Assembly: GCF_002811925.1 (NCBI RefSeq)
Contig: NZ_NPDS01000002.1
Span: forward strand, 124,001-188,000
Source: Leptospira barantonii
Lineage (GTDB): Bacteria; Spirochaetota; Leptospiria; Leptospirales; Leptospiraceae
DNA length: 64,000 nucleotides
Direction: 5' to 3'
A program made the translations under genes and the position numbers. Under the pieces are notes generated by a model. That model saw only the letters and a program-made list of their open reading frames with translations. It ran no database searches and was not told the DNA's origin. The stretch's first letter is position 1. Each line of letters starts with the position of its first letter. This document shows, piece by piece, positions 1 through 36,970 of this stretch.

Positions 1-134
1 GAAAGGTTTGTAGTTCCATTGATACTTATTATATGATATGTATATAAATGTAAAGTATTTTCATTTTAAATGCTTGGGTAGAATGATAAAAAGGGAAGGC
101 GAGTGGATGTAGGCGGTTGTCCTGCGCGGGAATT

Positions 135-312
135 GTGGTAGTTCCTACATTTTGTGGGACATAAGGTGTTGTGACGTGCCGATTCGATGCGTGCTGTGGT
201 GGTTCCTACATTTTAAAAGACATAAGTGAGATTCTTAGTGAGAAGAAAGCGTATGAGTTCCCACATTTTCTCGAAGAACGAGATCACTTCCAGGCAACGT
301 GGTAGTTCCCAC
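135..312. repeat. Array of four short GTGGTAGTTCCYAC repeats
   Basis: Four related 14-mers lie at 135-148, 196-209, 251-264 and 299-312. The best copies read GTGGTAGTTCCTAC or GTGGTAGTTCCCAC and the third is a weaker match. Several are followed by ATTTT. Start-to-start spacing is 61, 55 and 48 bases and the DNA between them is not conserved. The same motif, in either orientation, recurs between other genes in this window, so it is a dispersed family. Each copy is partly self-complementary (GTGG with CCAC). Confidence 0.7.
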
Positions 313-350
313 AAATAAAAAAGGCGCCATTCATTCAGGCGCCTTTTTCA
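312..350 (-). terminator. Rho-independent terminator of glyA
   Basis: An 8-bp perfect stem AAGGCGCC (321-328) / GGCGCCTT (338-345) surrounds a 9-base loop. A-tract and T-tract lie on both sides, so it can work in both directions. It sits 38 bases past the glyA stop and closes the minus-strand run. Confidence 0.85.
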
Positions 351-387
351 AAAACGAAACGTTTCCGTTGTTCGTTTCGAACTTGGA

Positions 388-1635
<1,248 letters not shown>

Positions 1636-1674
1636 CTGGCCCTTCTTTGTGATGATTCCGAGAAGAATTCCGAT

Positions 1675-2517
<843 letters not shown>

Positions 2518-2577
2518 GTCGAAAAATTTCGGAGTCGTTTACAAAGTTCGTATTGGTTCTTGAAAACGCAATCGATC

Positions 2578-3183
2578 TTAACCTCTCATCCGTTCCAACT
2601 TAAACAAAAGATTCGCCTTCACGGTCGGCCATTCGTTTTCGAGGATGCTGTAAACTGCAGTGTCGCGTAACGTTCCGTTTGGCATGATTCTATGATTGCG
2701 CAGAATTCCGTCCAGAACCGCGCCTAGTCTTTCGATCGCCTTTCTCGAGTTTTCGTTCAAACGATGGGTTCTGAATTCGACCGCGATACATTCCAGGTTT
2801 TCGAATGCGTGTTCCAAAAGAAGAAGTTTGCATTCCGTGTTCACCGCGGTCTTTTGAAATTCTTTCGAATACCAGGTCGAACCGATTTCCAAACGATTCG
2901 AAACCTTTTCGATGTTCATATAACGTGTGCTTCCGATGATCTTGGAATCGTTTTTACGCACGACTACGAACGGAAGGGAAAGTTTTTCCTTTTCCTCTGC
3001 GAGCGCCTTTGTGATCCAGGATTCCATCTCTTCGGGAGACGGAACCATCGTAAACCAGAGCTTCCACAATTCTCCGTCTAACACCGCTTTGACGAGTGCG
3101 TCCTTGTGTTCGGTTCTGAGCGGACGGAGTTCTACGAAGTTTCCGATCAGGGAAACGGATTCGGGCGGGTAGGAATGTTTCAT
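2578..3183 (-). CDS. GNAT-family N-acetyltransferase (RimJ/RimL type)
   Basis: 201-residue protein with the layout of ribosomal-protein-type acetyltransferases: an N-terminal LRPLRTEHKDALVKAV segment, a central beta strand with IIGSTRYMNIE, and a C-terminal NENSRKAIERLGAVLDGILRNH motif, which is the usual acetyl-CoA-fold region with a final bulged strand. The acceptor cannot be told from sequence; it may be an N-terminal amine or a small molecule. It starts 28 bases after the rhomboid gene and is probably co-transcribed with it. Confidence 0.8.
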   Translation of the reverse strand: MKHSYPPESVSLIGNFVELRPLRTEHKDALVKAVLDGELWKLWFTMVPSPEEMESWITKALAEEKEKLSLPFVVVRKNDSKIIGSTRYMNIEKVSNRLEIGSTWYSKEFQKTAVNTECKLLLLEHAFENLECIAVEFRTHRLNENSRKAIERLGAVLDGILRNHRIMPNGTLRDTAVYSILENEWPTVKANLLFKLERMRG

Positions 3184-3211
3184 GTGGATTCGATCCGTTT
3201 TCGAGCGTCTA

Positions 3212-4030
<819 letters not shown>

Positions 4031-4135
4031 AGGGGAACATGATTTCTCCTTAGAATCGGACGACAACCGTAAAACGATTTTTCTTTTTCCTCTTCTCTTT
4101 GACAGAATGATTCAAATCGAAATCCTGGGTTCAAG

Positions 4136-7528
<3,393 letters not shown>

Positions 7529-7529
7529 C

Positions 7530-7563
<34 letters not shown>

Positions 7564-7582
7564 GTTTATAAGGATTGAAACC

Positions 7583-7613
7583 GAGGCTTCCGCTTTTTTG
7601 CATCCAAAGCCTC
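7583..7613. other. Inverted repeat in the sucB leader
   Basis: A 7-bp inverted repeat, GAGGCTT (7583-7589) and AAGCCTC (7607-7613), ends 16 bases before the sucB ATG. It could be a weak terminator for the upstream gene or a leader hairpin. There is no clean T-tract after it, so the role is unclear. Confidence 0.35.
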
Positions 7614-7629
7614 TTAAAAGGAATCATTA

Positions 7630-10297
<2,668 letters not shown>

Positions 10298-10325
10298 GCG
10301 TGGTCGCGATTAGGTAGGTTTCAAA

Positions 10326-13094
<2,769 letters not shown>

Positions 13095-13121
13095 GAAAAG
13101 AATTTTCCGACTTAAACCGGA

Positions 13122-13176
13122 GTCGTCGTTTTTCGTTTTAGAATTTTAGAAGATACTAAAGCGAAAAAACGGCGAC
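13122..13176 (+). terminator. Terminator-like hairpin after sucA
   Basis: A long inverted repeat pairs GTCGTCGTTTTTCGTTTTAG (13122-13141) with 13156-13176, about 19 of 20 positions pairing with one bulge and one wobble. The loop is 14 bases. It begins 28 bases after the sucA stop. It lacks a classical downstream T-run but has T-runs inside the arm. Confidence 0.6.
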
Positions 13177-13397
13177 ATTGTCGGTCTCTCGAATTTTGCA
13201 TTCTATAATCTTTCAATTCTTCCCCTAAAAACGATAAAAAATCCGTCGGTCTTGAATCAATAGTTTAAGATCCAACCGACTACTCGTTATAAAGCGATAA
13301 AACTTCTCCTCTTAAAATTATAACTTTAAAAAAGTATCACTTACCAAAATTTCGTTTTTGATTGCGTTTTCGTTTTCGGTTTTCTAATTTGCGGTGC

Positions 13398-13880
13398 ATG
13401 TTGGCAAAGAGCGCGTTGGAAAACGTAACGTTATTTTTAATCGGTGTTTTGTTTCTTTTTTGTTTCGGATGCAAACAAGATCCCGTCGAATACAATCATA
13501 AAATTTTTCGAATCATGGACGGAATTTTTGAGGACGCAAGGTCGATCGATCTTGCATTGGAAAAAGAAGACTATGTGGATGCAAAAAACAAAACGCAGGC
13601 TTGGGAACAGAAAGTTCGGAAAGCAAAAGAAAGCGTAAGAAAGATCGGAAGTTTTAGAGGGGATTCTTCCTTTCGATCTGCGTGCGATTTTATCCTGGAT
13701 ATTTTTTCGGAACACGTGATTGTATATTATAAAAGATTGATATCTCTTCTCGAAGGAATACATTCTTCCGATTCTCAGGAAGTATACGACACTTACTATA
13801 AAATCCGTTTGAGAATGGACGAGGCCGACAATACTCTCAAAGAAGCTTCCGAAAAATTTAGAATGGAGTATTACGAATAA
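13398..13880 (+). CDS. Putative small lipoprotein, function unknown
   Basis: About 160 residues. From the ATG at 13398 the protein starts MLAKSALENVTLFLIGVLFL and reaches a cysteine in FCFGC, a plausible lipobox, so it is probably exported and lipidated. An earlier in-frame ATG (13362) would add 12 basic residues before the signal peptide and is less likely. The mature part is highly charged and helical, with no recognised domain. A 250-base gap with a hairpin separates it from sucA, so it likely has its own promoter. I do not recognise the family. Confidence 0.6.
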   Translation: MLAKSALENVTLFLIGVLFLFCFGCKQDPVEYNHKIFRIMDGIFEDARSIDLALEKEDYVDAKNKTQAWEQKVRKAKESVRKIGSFRGDSSFRSACDFILDIFSEHVIVYYKRLISLLEGIHSSDSQEVYDTYYKIRLRMDEADNTLKEASEKFRMEYYE

Positions 13881-13965
13881 AGATCCGCGATACTTTCGAT
13901 GGACCGATCGCAAAATTTTAAAAGCGAGATTGACGAAACTTGGAATTGTCTTATCCTATTCCAAA

Positions 13966-14535
13966 ATGAAAACGGTTTCCATTCTGTATCTTCTGTTCGT
14001 ATTAATTTTTTACGCGTTTCCAATTGCCGCAAATCCTACAAACGACGGCGAACATTCCCATTCGGAACGAAGGCTCTACGCGCATTCCTTAAACGTAAAG
14101 ATCGAATCCAAAAAAATCTCCAATTCTCGGGACAAAATTCACGACCTGGTTCACAATTATCGCGGATTTATTTCCAAAAGTACGAACTCAAACCTGAAGT
14201 TTAAGATTCCGTTCGCCAATCAGGATCATTTTCTGATCGAACTTAGAAATGCGGAATTGGTCGACAAAAGCGACGAGACGATCGACGACATCACCGATCC
14301 GTATGAGGAATGTGTGAGAAGATTGGAAATCGATCACGAATTCCTTTCCAAATACAAGAAGTTATTCGAAGAGGATAAGATTCCGAAACGGGATCGCAGA
14401 CATATTTTGGCCAAACAGCACAGGGTTTCTTTGGACATTCAGAAACTGGAAAAGAAGAAAAAGGATCTGATTCTAAAAACGAAATTCTCCGATTTTACGG
14501 TTTCGTTTGTGCCGATCAAACATTCGGGTCACTGA
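13966..14535 (+). CDS. Exported protein resembling the DUF4349 family
   Basis: About 189 residues from the ATG at 13966. The first 20 residues form a signal peptide (MKTVSILYLLFVLIFYAFPI, ending near AANP). The mature part has the DUF4349 outline: a strand starting SLNVKIESK, a VHNYRGFISKS segment, LKFKIPFANQDHFLIEL, then SDETIDDITDPYEE, a long basic/acidic coiled region and a last strand SDFTVSFVPI. DUF4349 proteins usually carry a C-terminal transmembrane segment; this one stops before it, so it may be a shortened, periplasmic version. An alternative ATG lies 36 bases upstream. The family match is by pattern only. Confidence 0.55.
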   Translation: MKTVSILYLLFVLIFYAFPIAANPTNDGEHSHSERRLYAHSLNVKIESKKISNSRDKIHDLVHNYRGFISKSTNSNLKFKIPFANQDHFLIELRNAELVDKSDETIDDITDPYEECVRRLEIDHEFLSKYKKLFEEDKIPKRDRRHILAKQHRVSLDIQKLEKKKKDLILKTKFSDFTVSFVPIKHSGH

Positions 14536-14548
14536 TTGCTCGGAATTT

Positions 14549-14562
14549 GTAGTAGTTCCTAC
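14549..14562. repeat. Single copy of the dispersed 14-bp repeat
   Basis: GTAGTAGTTCCTAC followed by GATTTTTTT lies 14 bases after the preceding stop codon. It belongs to the same family as the copies at 135-312, 18075-18194 and 59086-59145. The T-run after it suggests it could help end transcription here. Confidence 0.55.
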
Positions 14563-14689
14563 GATTTTTTTGTGAAATTGAAGGCCCCACCCTGATCTTG
14601 GGTGGAGGGGTGGGTGGTGGAAAACTCGGGAAATTCTTCTCTATTAGAAAATCATACTTTTCTCAAGAAGAATTTTCTTTCCCGAAGCC

Positions 14690-14705
14690 TGTCGGAACTC
14701 CGACA
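14690..14705. repeat. Perfect hairpin variant of the repeat, terminator-like on the plus strand
   Basis: TGTCGGAACTCCGACA is a perfect 6-bp stem with loop AACT. It is followed a few bases later by a run of seven T. It shares the GGAACTCC core and outer symmetry of the other copies but with C/G swapped. It lies between the end of the plus-strand gene at 14.5 kb and the end of the minus-strand genes, a normal place for a terminator. Confidence 0.55.
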
Positions 14706-14726
14706 AGCTCGATATTTTTTTCTTGT

Positions 14727-14915
14727 TTAAAGGAGTCCGGTCTTTCTTGCGATTGCGTAGAAGTTTACGCCGTAACCAAGACCGAGAAAATTCTTAGGTG
14801 GAAAGAGGTCGTCCGTTTCCGGATTCCAAACGTCTTTCACAAGAGCTTCCATGGAAAAATCTTTTCCGACCGGAAGTCCGAGAATTCTATCGGGGAGTTG
14901 TGGAAATTCTGCCAT
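14727..14915 (-). CDS. Small protein with a DUF5808-like motif
   Basis: 62 residues, starting 2 bases after the carA stop on the same strand, so it is very likely co-transcribed. The C-terminal half NPETDDLFPPKNFLGLGYGVNF follows the pattern of DUF5808 proteins (Asn-Pro-x-Asp ... Phe-x-Pro-Lys ... Gly-x-Gly-x-x-x-Asn-Phe). It has no signal peptide or membrane segment. Function is unknown; the linkage to carA may only reflect operon structure. The family assignment is by eye. Confidence 0.55.
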   Translation of the reverse strand: MAEFPQLPDRILGLPVGKDFSMEALVKDVWNPETDDLFPPKNFLGLGYGVNFYAIARKTGLL

Positions 14916-14917
14916 TC

Positions 14918-16009
<1,092 letters not shown>

Positions 16010-16143
16010 CTCATACAGCCTCGATGTGGGGTTGGGCACAGTCAAGGTTTTTCCCCCGCAAATGCAAATCGGTTGAAAAATATGTCCGATTTTCGCGAAT
16101 GGAAAGGGGATCACCCAATTTAATTCCTGGAATAGAATACGAT

Positions 16144-18060
<1,917 letters not shown>

Positions 18061-18074
18061 TTTTTTTTGAGAAT

Positions 18075-18194
18075 GTAGGAACTACCACGCTTTCCGGTAA
18101 AAAGATCGGGATTGAATCGGGAAAAATGTGGGAACTCCTACTTTTCTCACGCGGAATCGAGTCGTTCATTCTCTGAAATCGTGGGAACTCTCAC
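18075..18194. repeat. Array of three 14-bp repeats at exact 53-base spacing
   Basis: Copies at 18075-18088 (GTAGGAACTACCAC), 18128-18141 (GTGGGAACTCCTAC) and 18181-18194 (GTGGGAACTCTCAC) lie between thrS and infC. Start-to-start distance is 53 bases both times. The intervening DNA is not repeated. Orientation is opposite to the array at 135-312. Copies two and three can fold as 5-bp stems with an AACT loop. Confidence 0.7.
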
Positions 18195-18295
18195 GAATCG
18201 GTCGAATCGGCAAAATCCGCTTGAAATAAAGGCTGATTCTCCCGAAATAGAGTCAAAAATCGCTTGAAAACACGCCTAAGAATAAAATCTTGGAA

Positions 18296-18852
<557 letters not shown>

Positions 18853-18884
18853 TTTCCGGAAATAGGATTTAAAGGTAGATCAAA

Positions 18885-19087
18885 ATGCCAAAGTTGAAAA
18901 CGAACAGAGCCGCGGCAAAGCGCTTCAAGTTCACTAAGAACAACAAAATCAAACGCAAGAGTATGAATACCCGTCACATCTTGACCAAAAAGGGACCGAA
19001 AAGAAGAAGACGTCTTCGCGGTGTGACCCTGGTCAACAATTCTGACTGGAAATCAATCGTCAGATTAATGCCTTATGGAGTACGATA

Positions 19088-19088
<1 letters not shown>
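18885..19088 (+). CDS. rpmI: 50S ribosomal protein L35
   Basis: 67 residues, very basic, with the family opening [17 protein letters not shown] and the [17 protein letters not shown] core. Begins 32 bases after infC. Its stop codon TAA shares one base with the rplT ATG (TAATG), which suggests coupled translation. Confidence 0.97.
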
Positions 19089-19441
<353 letters not shown>

Positions 19442-19466
19442 TCAATCCAGCTTGACCAAAATCGAC

Positions 19467-19495
19467 AGCCCTGTAAGTTTACAGGGCTTTTTCTG
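19467..19495 (+). terminator. Rho-independent terminator of the infC-rpmI-rplT operon
   Basis: AGCCCTGTAA (19467-19476) pairs perfectly with TTACAGGGCT (19479-19488) and is followed directly by a T-rich tail. Effective stem 9 bp with a 4-base loop. It lies 26 bases after the rplT stop. Confidence 0.92.
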
Positions 19496-19527
19496 TTTTC
19501 AGAGAATCGTTTTTTAAGGAGAATCAG

Positions 19528-20198
<671 letters not shown>

Positions 20199-20206
20199 GT
20201 TTCTAA

Positions 20207-20521
<315 letters not shown>

Positions 20522-20566
20522 TTTTTTTTGACCTATAAAAATTTGATCTCTTAGCGACGATTCTCC

Positions 20567-21097
20567 TTGAAACTTCAGTCCAGAAACGCACTCCGAACTC
20601 TTCTTACCCTTTTGGAAGAAAGGGAATCCAAAGATCTCGCCATTCTCGGGTTTTTAAAGGAAATTACCGCGGACGCGCGCAAGATCATCGCATACGCTCC
20701 CGATAAATGGGAAGTCAAAGTGAACCCGAAACTTTTGGGCTGGGTGGATTCCGACAAGGAAATATATTTCCCAAAGATGATGGATCAGAAATTGGAATTC
20801 ATTCTCCCCGAAACCTGGGAGGACGGACCGTTTGGAATTTCGGAACCCAAGGGAACAAAGACATTGGATTTCCACGAAGCCGAATGGATTGTCGTACCTG
20901 CCCTTGGTTACGACGAACTCGGATATCGGCTCGGACGCGGTGCTGGCTTTTACGATCGGACTCTCTATGACGTAAGTCCTAACAAATTAATCGGACTTAC
21001 TTACGAAGAACTCTTTCCGGCGAGCTTTGCGAAAGAAGATCACGACATAAGAGTGGGTCGAGTGATTACGGAGAAAAAAATCTATCAAATCGTCTGA
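20567..21097 (+). CDS. 5-formyltetrahydrofolate cyclo-ligase
   Basis: ATP-dependent conversion of 5-formyl-THF to 5,10-methenyl-THF, a folate salvage step. 176 residues. The ATP/Mg-binding signature is GYDELGYRLGRGAGFYDRTL in the C-terminal half; the N-terminal NALRTLLTLLEERES and YAPDKWEVKVNP segments match the family. The start is TTG at 20567; no good ribosome-binding site is seen before it and no other in-frame start would keep the N-terminal helix. In proteobacteria the zapA/cyclo-ligase gap holds 6S RNA; here it is only 45 bases, so it does not. Confidence 0.88.
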   Translation: MKLQSRNALRTLLTLLEERESKDLAILGFLKEITADARKIIAYAPDKWEVKVNPKLLGWVDSDKEIYFPKMMDQKLEFILPETWEDGPFGISEPKGTKTLDFHEAEWIVVPALGYDELGYRLGRGAGFYDRTLYDVSPNKLIGLTYEELFPASFAKEDHDIRVGRVITEKKIYQIV

Positions 21098-21154
21098 AAA
21101 AGCGGTAAAATACTGTCTATTTGATGGATAGCGTAAGAATTTTTAGGTTTGGGG

Positions 21155-21188
<34 letters not shown>

Positions 21189-21247
21189 CGCAATCTGTTT
21201 TATATATTGATCCTGGATTTTGTAGGGGAGCCGTCGGGTAAACAATC

Positions 21248-21741
21248 ATGGCATCATTTGATAATAGACAATATCTCGAATCCTTAGAAGCGGATAAGAT
21301 CACGGAATCCCAGAAAGAATATCTGACTTTCAACGTGGAAGAGGAGATTTTCGGAATCGATATTCTGAAAATTCACGAAATTCTAAAACCGGTTCCCATC
21401 ACAAGAATTCCGAACGGAGACGATTATATTTTAGGAGTGATTAATCTCAGAGGTGAGATCATTCCGATATTAGATCTAAAGCAGGTTTTCGGAATCGGCT
21501 ACAGCGATATTATTCCTTCCACAAGAATTATCGTAGTCGTTCACGACGAAAAACGCGCCGGGATTCTCGTGGATACTGTGAAACAAGTCGTAAAAATTCA
21601 ATTAGACAAAATCAGTAAGGCCACCGACGATCTCACTCTCAATTACAGTTCTTTAATAGAATCTGTCAGCCAGGCGGAGGAAACTTTGATACTTAACTTA
21701 AATTTATCCGTCCTGATCAACTTCGAACAGGAGGCAATCTA

Positions 21742-21742
<1 letters not shown>
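21248..21742 (+). CDS. cheW: Chemotaxis coupling protein CheW
   Basis: Scaffold that links chemoreceptors to CheA in the receptor array. 164 residues: a 24-residue N-terminal extension precedes the CheW domain (EYLTFNVEEEIFGIDILKIHEIL ... ILGVINLRGEIIPILDLKQVFGI), with the conserved NLRG motif. Preceded by a 150-base gap that should hold the promoter of the chemotaxis run, and by GTAGGGGAG near the start. Its stop overlaps the cheA ATG by one base. Confidence 0.95.
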
Positions 21743-24993
<3,251 letters not shown>

Positions 24994-24998
24994 TCCAG

Positions 24999-26436
<1,438 letters not shown>

Positions 26437-26451
26437 GGCAGATGTCTTTGA

Positions 26452-31060
<4,609 letters not shown>

Positions 31061-31068
<8 letters not shown>

Positions 31069-31753
31069 GAATGTGATCGCGCTCGACGGACCTGCGGGTT
31101 CGGGAAAAAGCACCGTCGCGAGACAAATCGCCGAAAAGATCGGTTTCAATTACTTGGATACGGGCGCATTCTATCGCGCGTTGACCCTTTTTCTATTTCG
31201 GAGATACCAAAAGGCGACTAACGCGGGAGAATTTCCGGATTGGGTCAAAACCTCCGATGCGAAAGATTCGATTTCCGGAGCTCACATTCTTTCCGAATTT
31301 TCGGCGGGAAATGAAAACAAAATTCTTCTGAACGGAGAGGACGTTTCTCTCGCGATCCGAACCCCGGAAATCACGAGAGAAATCAAACATATCGCGAACC
31401 AAAGAATTTACAGGGACTTCGTAAATAAGGAACTCCATTCTCTCGCGAAACTTTACAAATTGATTATGGACGGACGCGATATCGGAACCGAAGTTTTTCC
31501 GGACGCGAAGTTTAAATTCTATTTAACGGCCTCCTCCAAGGTGCGCGCTGAAAGAAGATTTTTACAACTGAAAGAGCAGGGGATTGCCGCCGATTCCGAT
31601 GAGATCGAAAGAGAAATTATCCTTCGCGACAAATCGGATATGGAAAGGGAAATCGCGCCTCTTTATCAAGCAAAGGACGCATTCCTAATTGACACTGATA
31701 TCCTCTCCAAAAATAGTGTAATTAGCAAGATCCTTGAGATTCTGGATCGATGA
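31061..31753 (+). CDS. cmk: Cytidylate kinase
   Basis: Phosphorylates CMP/dCMP. About 230 residues from the ATG at 31061 ([24 protein letters not shown], Walker A). A longer frame starts at 31034 but adds only a tail read from the aroA end. Other features: [13 protein letters not shown], the [23 protein letters not shown] substrate region, and a basic [11 protein letters not shown] lid. The aroA-cmk-rpsA order is widespread in bacteria. Confidence 0.95.
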
Positions 31754-31800
31754 TCCCCGAAATTTTCCAGACGGATCCTGAACTACCATTAGCCGAGTAA

Positions 31801-33493
<1,693 letters not shown>

Positions 33494-33517
33494 GAATCCT
33501 CGAAACAAGGACTTGAT

Positions 33518-34261
33518 ATGAAACGGCACGAATCCGGTCAGTTGACGAAAGATGTTAAGGTTGATCCTTACGCGGACTTCCAAGGTAGCAAAGTTGAATT
33601 AGCTCTGATTAAATTCTTCAGAGCGATCGCTTCGCGCATTAAGGAAGTTTTGATCGGTGCGGGTGCGATTCTTGTGATCATTCTCGCTTTCGTAATCTAC
33701 TTTCAATATCAAGATTCCCAGTTCGAAAAAGGAACGATCGCCCTCGAAGCTCTGGACAAAAAGTTCCGCGCCAATCCCGCAATCGATTTGAAAGAAAAGA
33801 TCGCGGCTTACGAGGAAGTTTCCAAACAATATTCTTCCAAAAAATTGGATCTCAGGCTCGCAAAAATTCTTTCGGATTTATATTCCAGAAACGGAGAATT
33901 CCAAAAGGCCGCGGACAAATTGGAATGGGCCGGCAAAAAAATCGACGAGCCTACCGAAGTAAAAGCGTATTATTTCTATCTCGCGGGAAACCTTCGTGAA
34001 AGAGAAGGAAACCTCGCAGTTGCAGAAACCGACTTTGCAACTTCCGCAAATCTTCTCACAAACACAAGAGAAGCAAACGGATTCTTAGCGTGGAGTTTAT
34101 ACCAAACCGGAAGACTTCAAGCGCAGAACGGTAAAAAGGCGGAAGCGATCGAATCCTTAAAGAAGGTTCTCGATCAGGACATTAAAACCCCCGCTACGGA
34201 TTACAACACCGTAAAACAATACGCGACGTTTCTCTTAGTCAAACTCAACCAGAAAGGCTGA
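33518..34261 (+). CDS. Tetratricopeptide-type membrane protein
   Basis: 247 residues. A cytoplasmic N-terminus of about 40 residues is followed by one transmembrane helix (about 43-62, [20 protein letters not shown]) and then a helical repeat region with TPR-like pairs ([69 protein letters not shown]). This resembles YfgM-type ancillary proteins of the secretion or folding machinery; no specific partner is evident. It lies 24 bases after rpsA and shares one base with the hisG start. Confidence 0.75.
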   Translation: MKRHESGQLTKDVKVDPYADFQGSKVELALIKFFRAIASRIKEVLIGAGAILVIILAFVIYFQYQDSQFEKGTIALEALDKKFRANPAIDLKEKIAAYEEVSKQYSSKKLDLRLAKILSDLYSRNGEFQKAADKLEWAGKKIDEPTEVKAYYFYLAGNLREREGNLAVAETDFATSANLLTNTREANGFLAWSLYQTGRLQAQNGKKAEAIESLKKVLDQDIKTPATDYNTVKQYATFLLVKLNQKG

Positions 34262-34878
34262 TGCTTACACTGGCTTTGCCTAAAGGAAGACTTGCCGAGG
34301 AGAGCATCGATCTGATGATCTCCAAGGGCTGGCTTTCCTCCAAACCGAATCCCGATTCCAAAGAACTCATCTACAACGATCCAAAGGGGAGAATTCGAAT
34401 TCTTCTCGTGCGCTCCCAAGACGTTGCGACTTACGTGGAACAATGCGCTGCGGATGCCGGAATCAGCGGCTGGGACGTTCTCAAAGAAGGCGGTTACGAT
34501 CTTGCAACCCCTCTCGATCTGAAGATCGGAAAGTGCAGACTTTCCTTGGCCGCGCCGGAAGGTTATACGTTGGAAGCGCGTCATCGTAAGATCCGAGTCG
34601 CGACCAAGTATCCGAACTTAGCCCGAGAATTCTTTTTTCACAAAGGATTGTCCTGCGAGATCTTCAAACTCTACGGAAGTATAGAATTGGCTCCGCTTGT
34701 CGGACTTTCGGACTGCATCGTGGATTTGGTTTCCACCGGCGGAACTCTGAAGGCGAACGGACTCAAGGAGCTGGACATAATTTTAGAATCCTCTGCGAGG
34801 CTCGTTTTCAACCGTTCTTCTCTCTACGGAAAAAGAAAGGAAGCCGTGGAATTCATGGATTCTCTTTCTAAAATATAG
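34261..34878 (+). CDS. hisG: ATP phosphoribosyltransferase, short form
   Basis: First step of histidine synthesis: ATP plus PRPP. 205 residues, the short HisG form without the C-terminal regulatory domain, so a HisZ partner (not in this window) should be needed. Motifs: [33 protein letters not shown], and the PRPP loop [14 protein letters not shown]. Overlaps the TPR gene by one base. It is the last gene of the long run that starts at cheW. Confidence 0.95.
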   Translation: MLTLALPKGRLAEESIDLMISKGWLSSKPNPDSKELIYNDPKGRIRILLVRSQDVATYVEQCAADAGISGWDVLKEGGYDLATPLDLKIGKCRLSLAAPEGYTLEARHRKIRVATKYPNLAREFFFHKGLSCEIFKLYGSIELAPLVGLSDCIVDLVSTGGTLKANGLKELDIILESSARLVFNRSSLYGKRKEAVEFMDSLSKI

Positions 34879-34946
34879 CCATTCTTCGCGTTTGAATGAA
34901 ATAATGATTGAGGATTACCAGCCTCAAAAAAGTATAGTTGAATAAC

Positions 34947-35170
<224 letters not shown>

Positions 35171-35175
35171 TACCT

Positions 35176-36183
<1,008 letters not shown>

Positions 36184-36474
36184 ATTCGAATCGAATTATC
36201 TTCAAGCATTCCGCATTATAAAACGATTTCCTTATCCTCCTATAAAAGAAGATTTAAAACGTTTCTTTTCTACATTCATCCGTATGGAAGCCTTGTTAGG
36301 CGAGTTTTGGCGGCGCACAACGTTCCTCTTCTAATACGACATCGAAAGGCAAACGCGCATAACTTGTTTCATCGTTTGTTTCGTCTGACGCGGACTTTTT
36401 ATCACCAATCAAAAAAGAATCAAAAAATAGACCTCCGGTTGTAGACCTTTTATAACAAAAGCAGGATGGGCTCT
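36184..36474. other. Intergenic region after plsX
   Basis: About 290 bases with no gene or structured RNA that I can support. There is no clear intrinsic terminator directly after plsX. The stretch 36290-36360 is richer in GC than its surroundings but no open frame there looks real. Confidence 0.5.
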
Positions 36475-36948
36475 ATGTTTGATGTAAATAAATTGGCCGA
36501 CTTTGCTCAGGCAGAAATCGAAAAGTTTTCTCACGAACACCAAGGTGAAATTTTTTACGCGTTTGCAATCGACGAAAGTCGACTTTGTTTCAATTCGGTT
36601 GGCCACTTCGAAAAGGCTCTCAAGGAACTCGCTTCCCAATCTCCCAGATACTACGATTCTCCCGAGAAGATCGCCACACTTCGCAATGATCCATACGGCT
36701 GGGCCTATCGCGGTATCGCCTGCTTTCGCGCTTTAAATCGCGGTTTTCAAACTCCCTTCGACGAGACTCTTTTTCAGGAACACGATCAACTGGATGAGAA
36801 GGAAAAGCCGAATAGCGATTATTCTTCCGCAATGAACGAGGTCCTCGAAATTCTTAAGGAAAGAAACGTTTTTCAGTATCTTCAAAAGACGAAGGATTTC
36901 AAAATAACGAACCGCGGACTCGGTTCCAAAACCTTAGCTCATCGTTGA
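36475..36948 (+). CDS. DUF4303-like protein of unknown function
   Basis: About 157 residues. Start taken at the second ATG (36475, MFDVNKLADFAQ); another ATG lies 9 bases upstream. The helix FAQAEIEKFSHEHQ followed by EIFYAFAIDESRLCFNSVGHFEKALKEL and a later DPYGWAYRGIACF is similar in outline to DUF4303, a family sometimes linked to toxin-immunity contexts. There is no signal peptide. The assignment is by pattern only. No toxin gene is next to it. Confidence 0.5.
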   Translation: MFDVNKLADFAQAEIEKFSHEHQGEIFYAFAIDESRLCFNSVGHFEKALKELASQSPRYYDSPEKIATLRNDPYGWAYRGIACFRALNRGFQTPFDETLFQEHDQLDEKEKPNSDYSSAMNEVLEILKERNVFQYLQKTKDFKITNRGLGSKTLAHR

Positions 36949-36970
36949 GATAAGAAATTTCTTTATCGTA

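Larger units (their letters stand above)
1..387. other. Intergenic region downstream of glyA
   Basis: No convincing gene is seen here. The first 130 bases are AT-rich and carry no recognisable element. Bases 135-312 hold four copies of a short repeat, and 312-350 hold the glyA terminator; both are listed separately. Confidence 0.7.

Noticed and set aside
16024..16143. 40-codon N-terminal extension of thrS
   Set aside because: The TGS domain begins at the ATG at 16144; the extension reads into the carA leader.
18075..18194. CRISPR array
   Set aside because: Only three 14-base repeats that differ from each other, no repeat-length conservation and no cas genes; the 53-base spacing alone is not enough.
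20522..20566. 6S RNA between zapA and the folate cyclo-ligase
   Set aside because: The gap is 45 bases, far too short for the roughly 180-base 6S RNA that occupies this place in proteobacteria.
36290..36360. GC-richer patch after plsX as a gene remnant or mobile element end
   Set aside because: No terminal repeats, target duplication or sustained coding frame could be seen.
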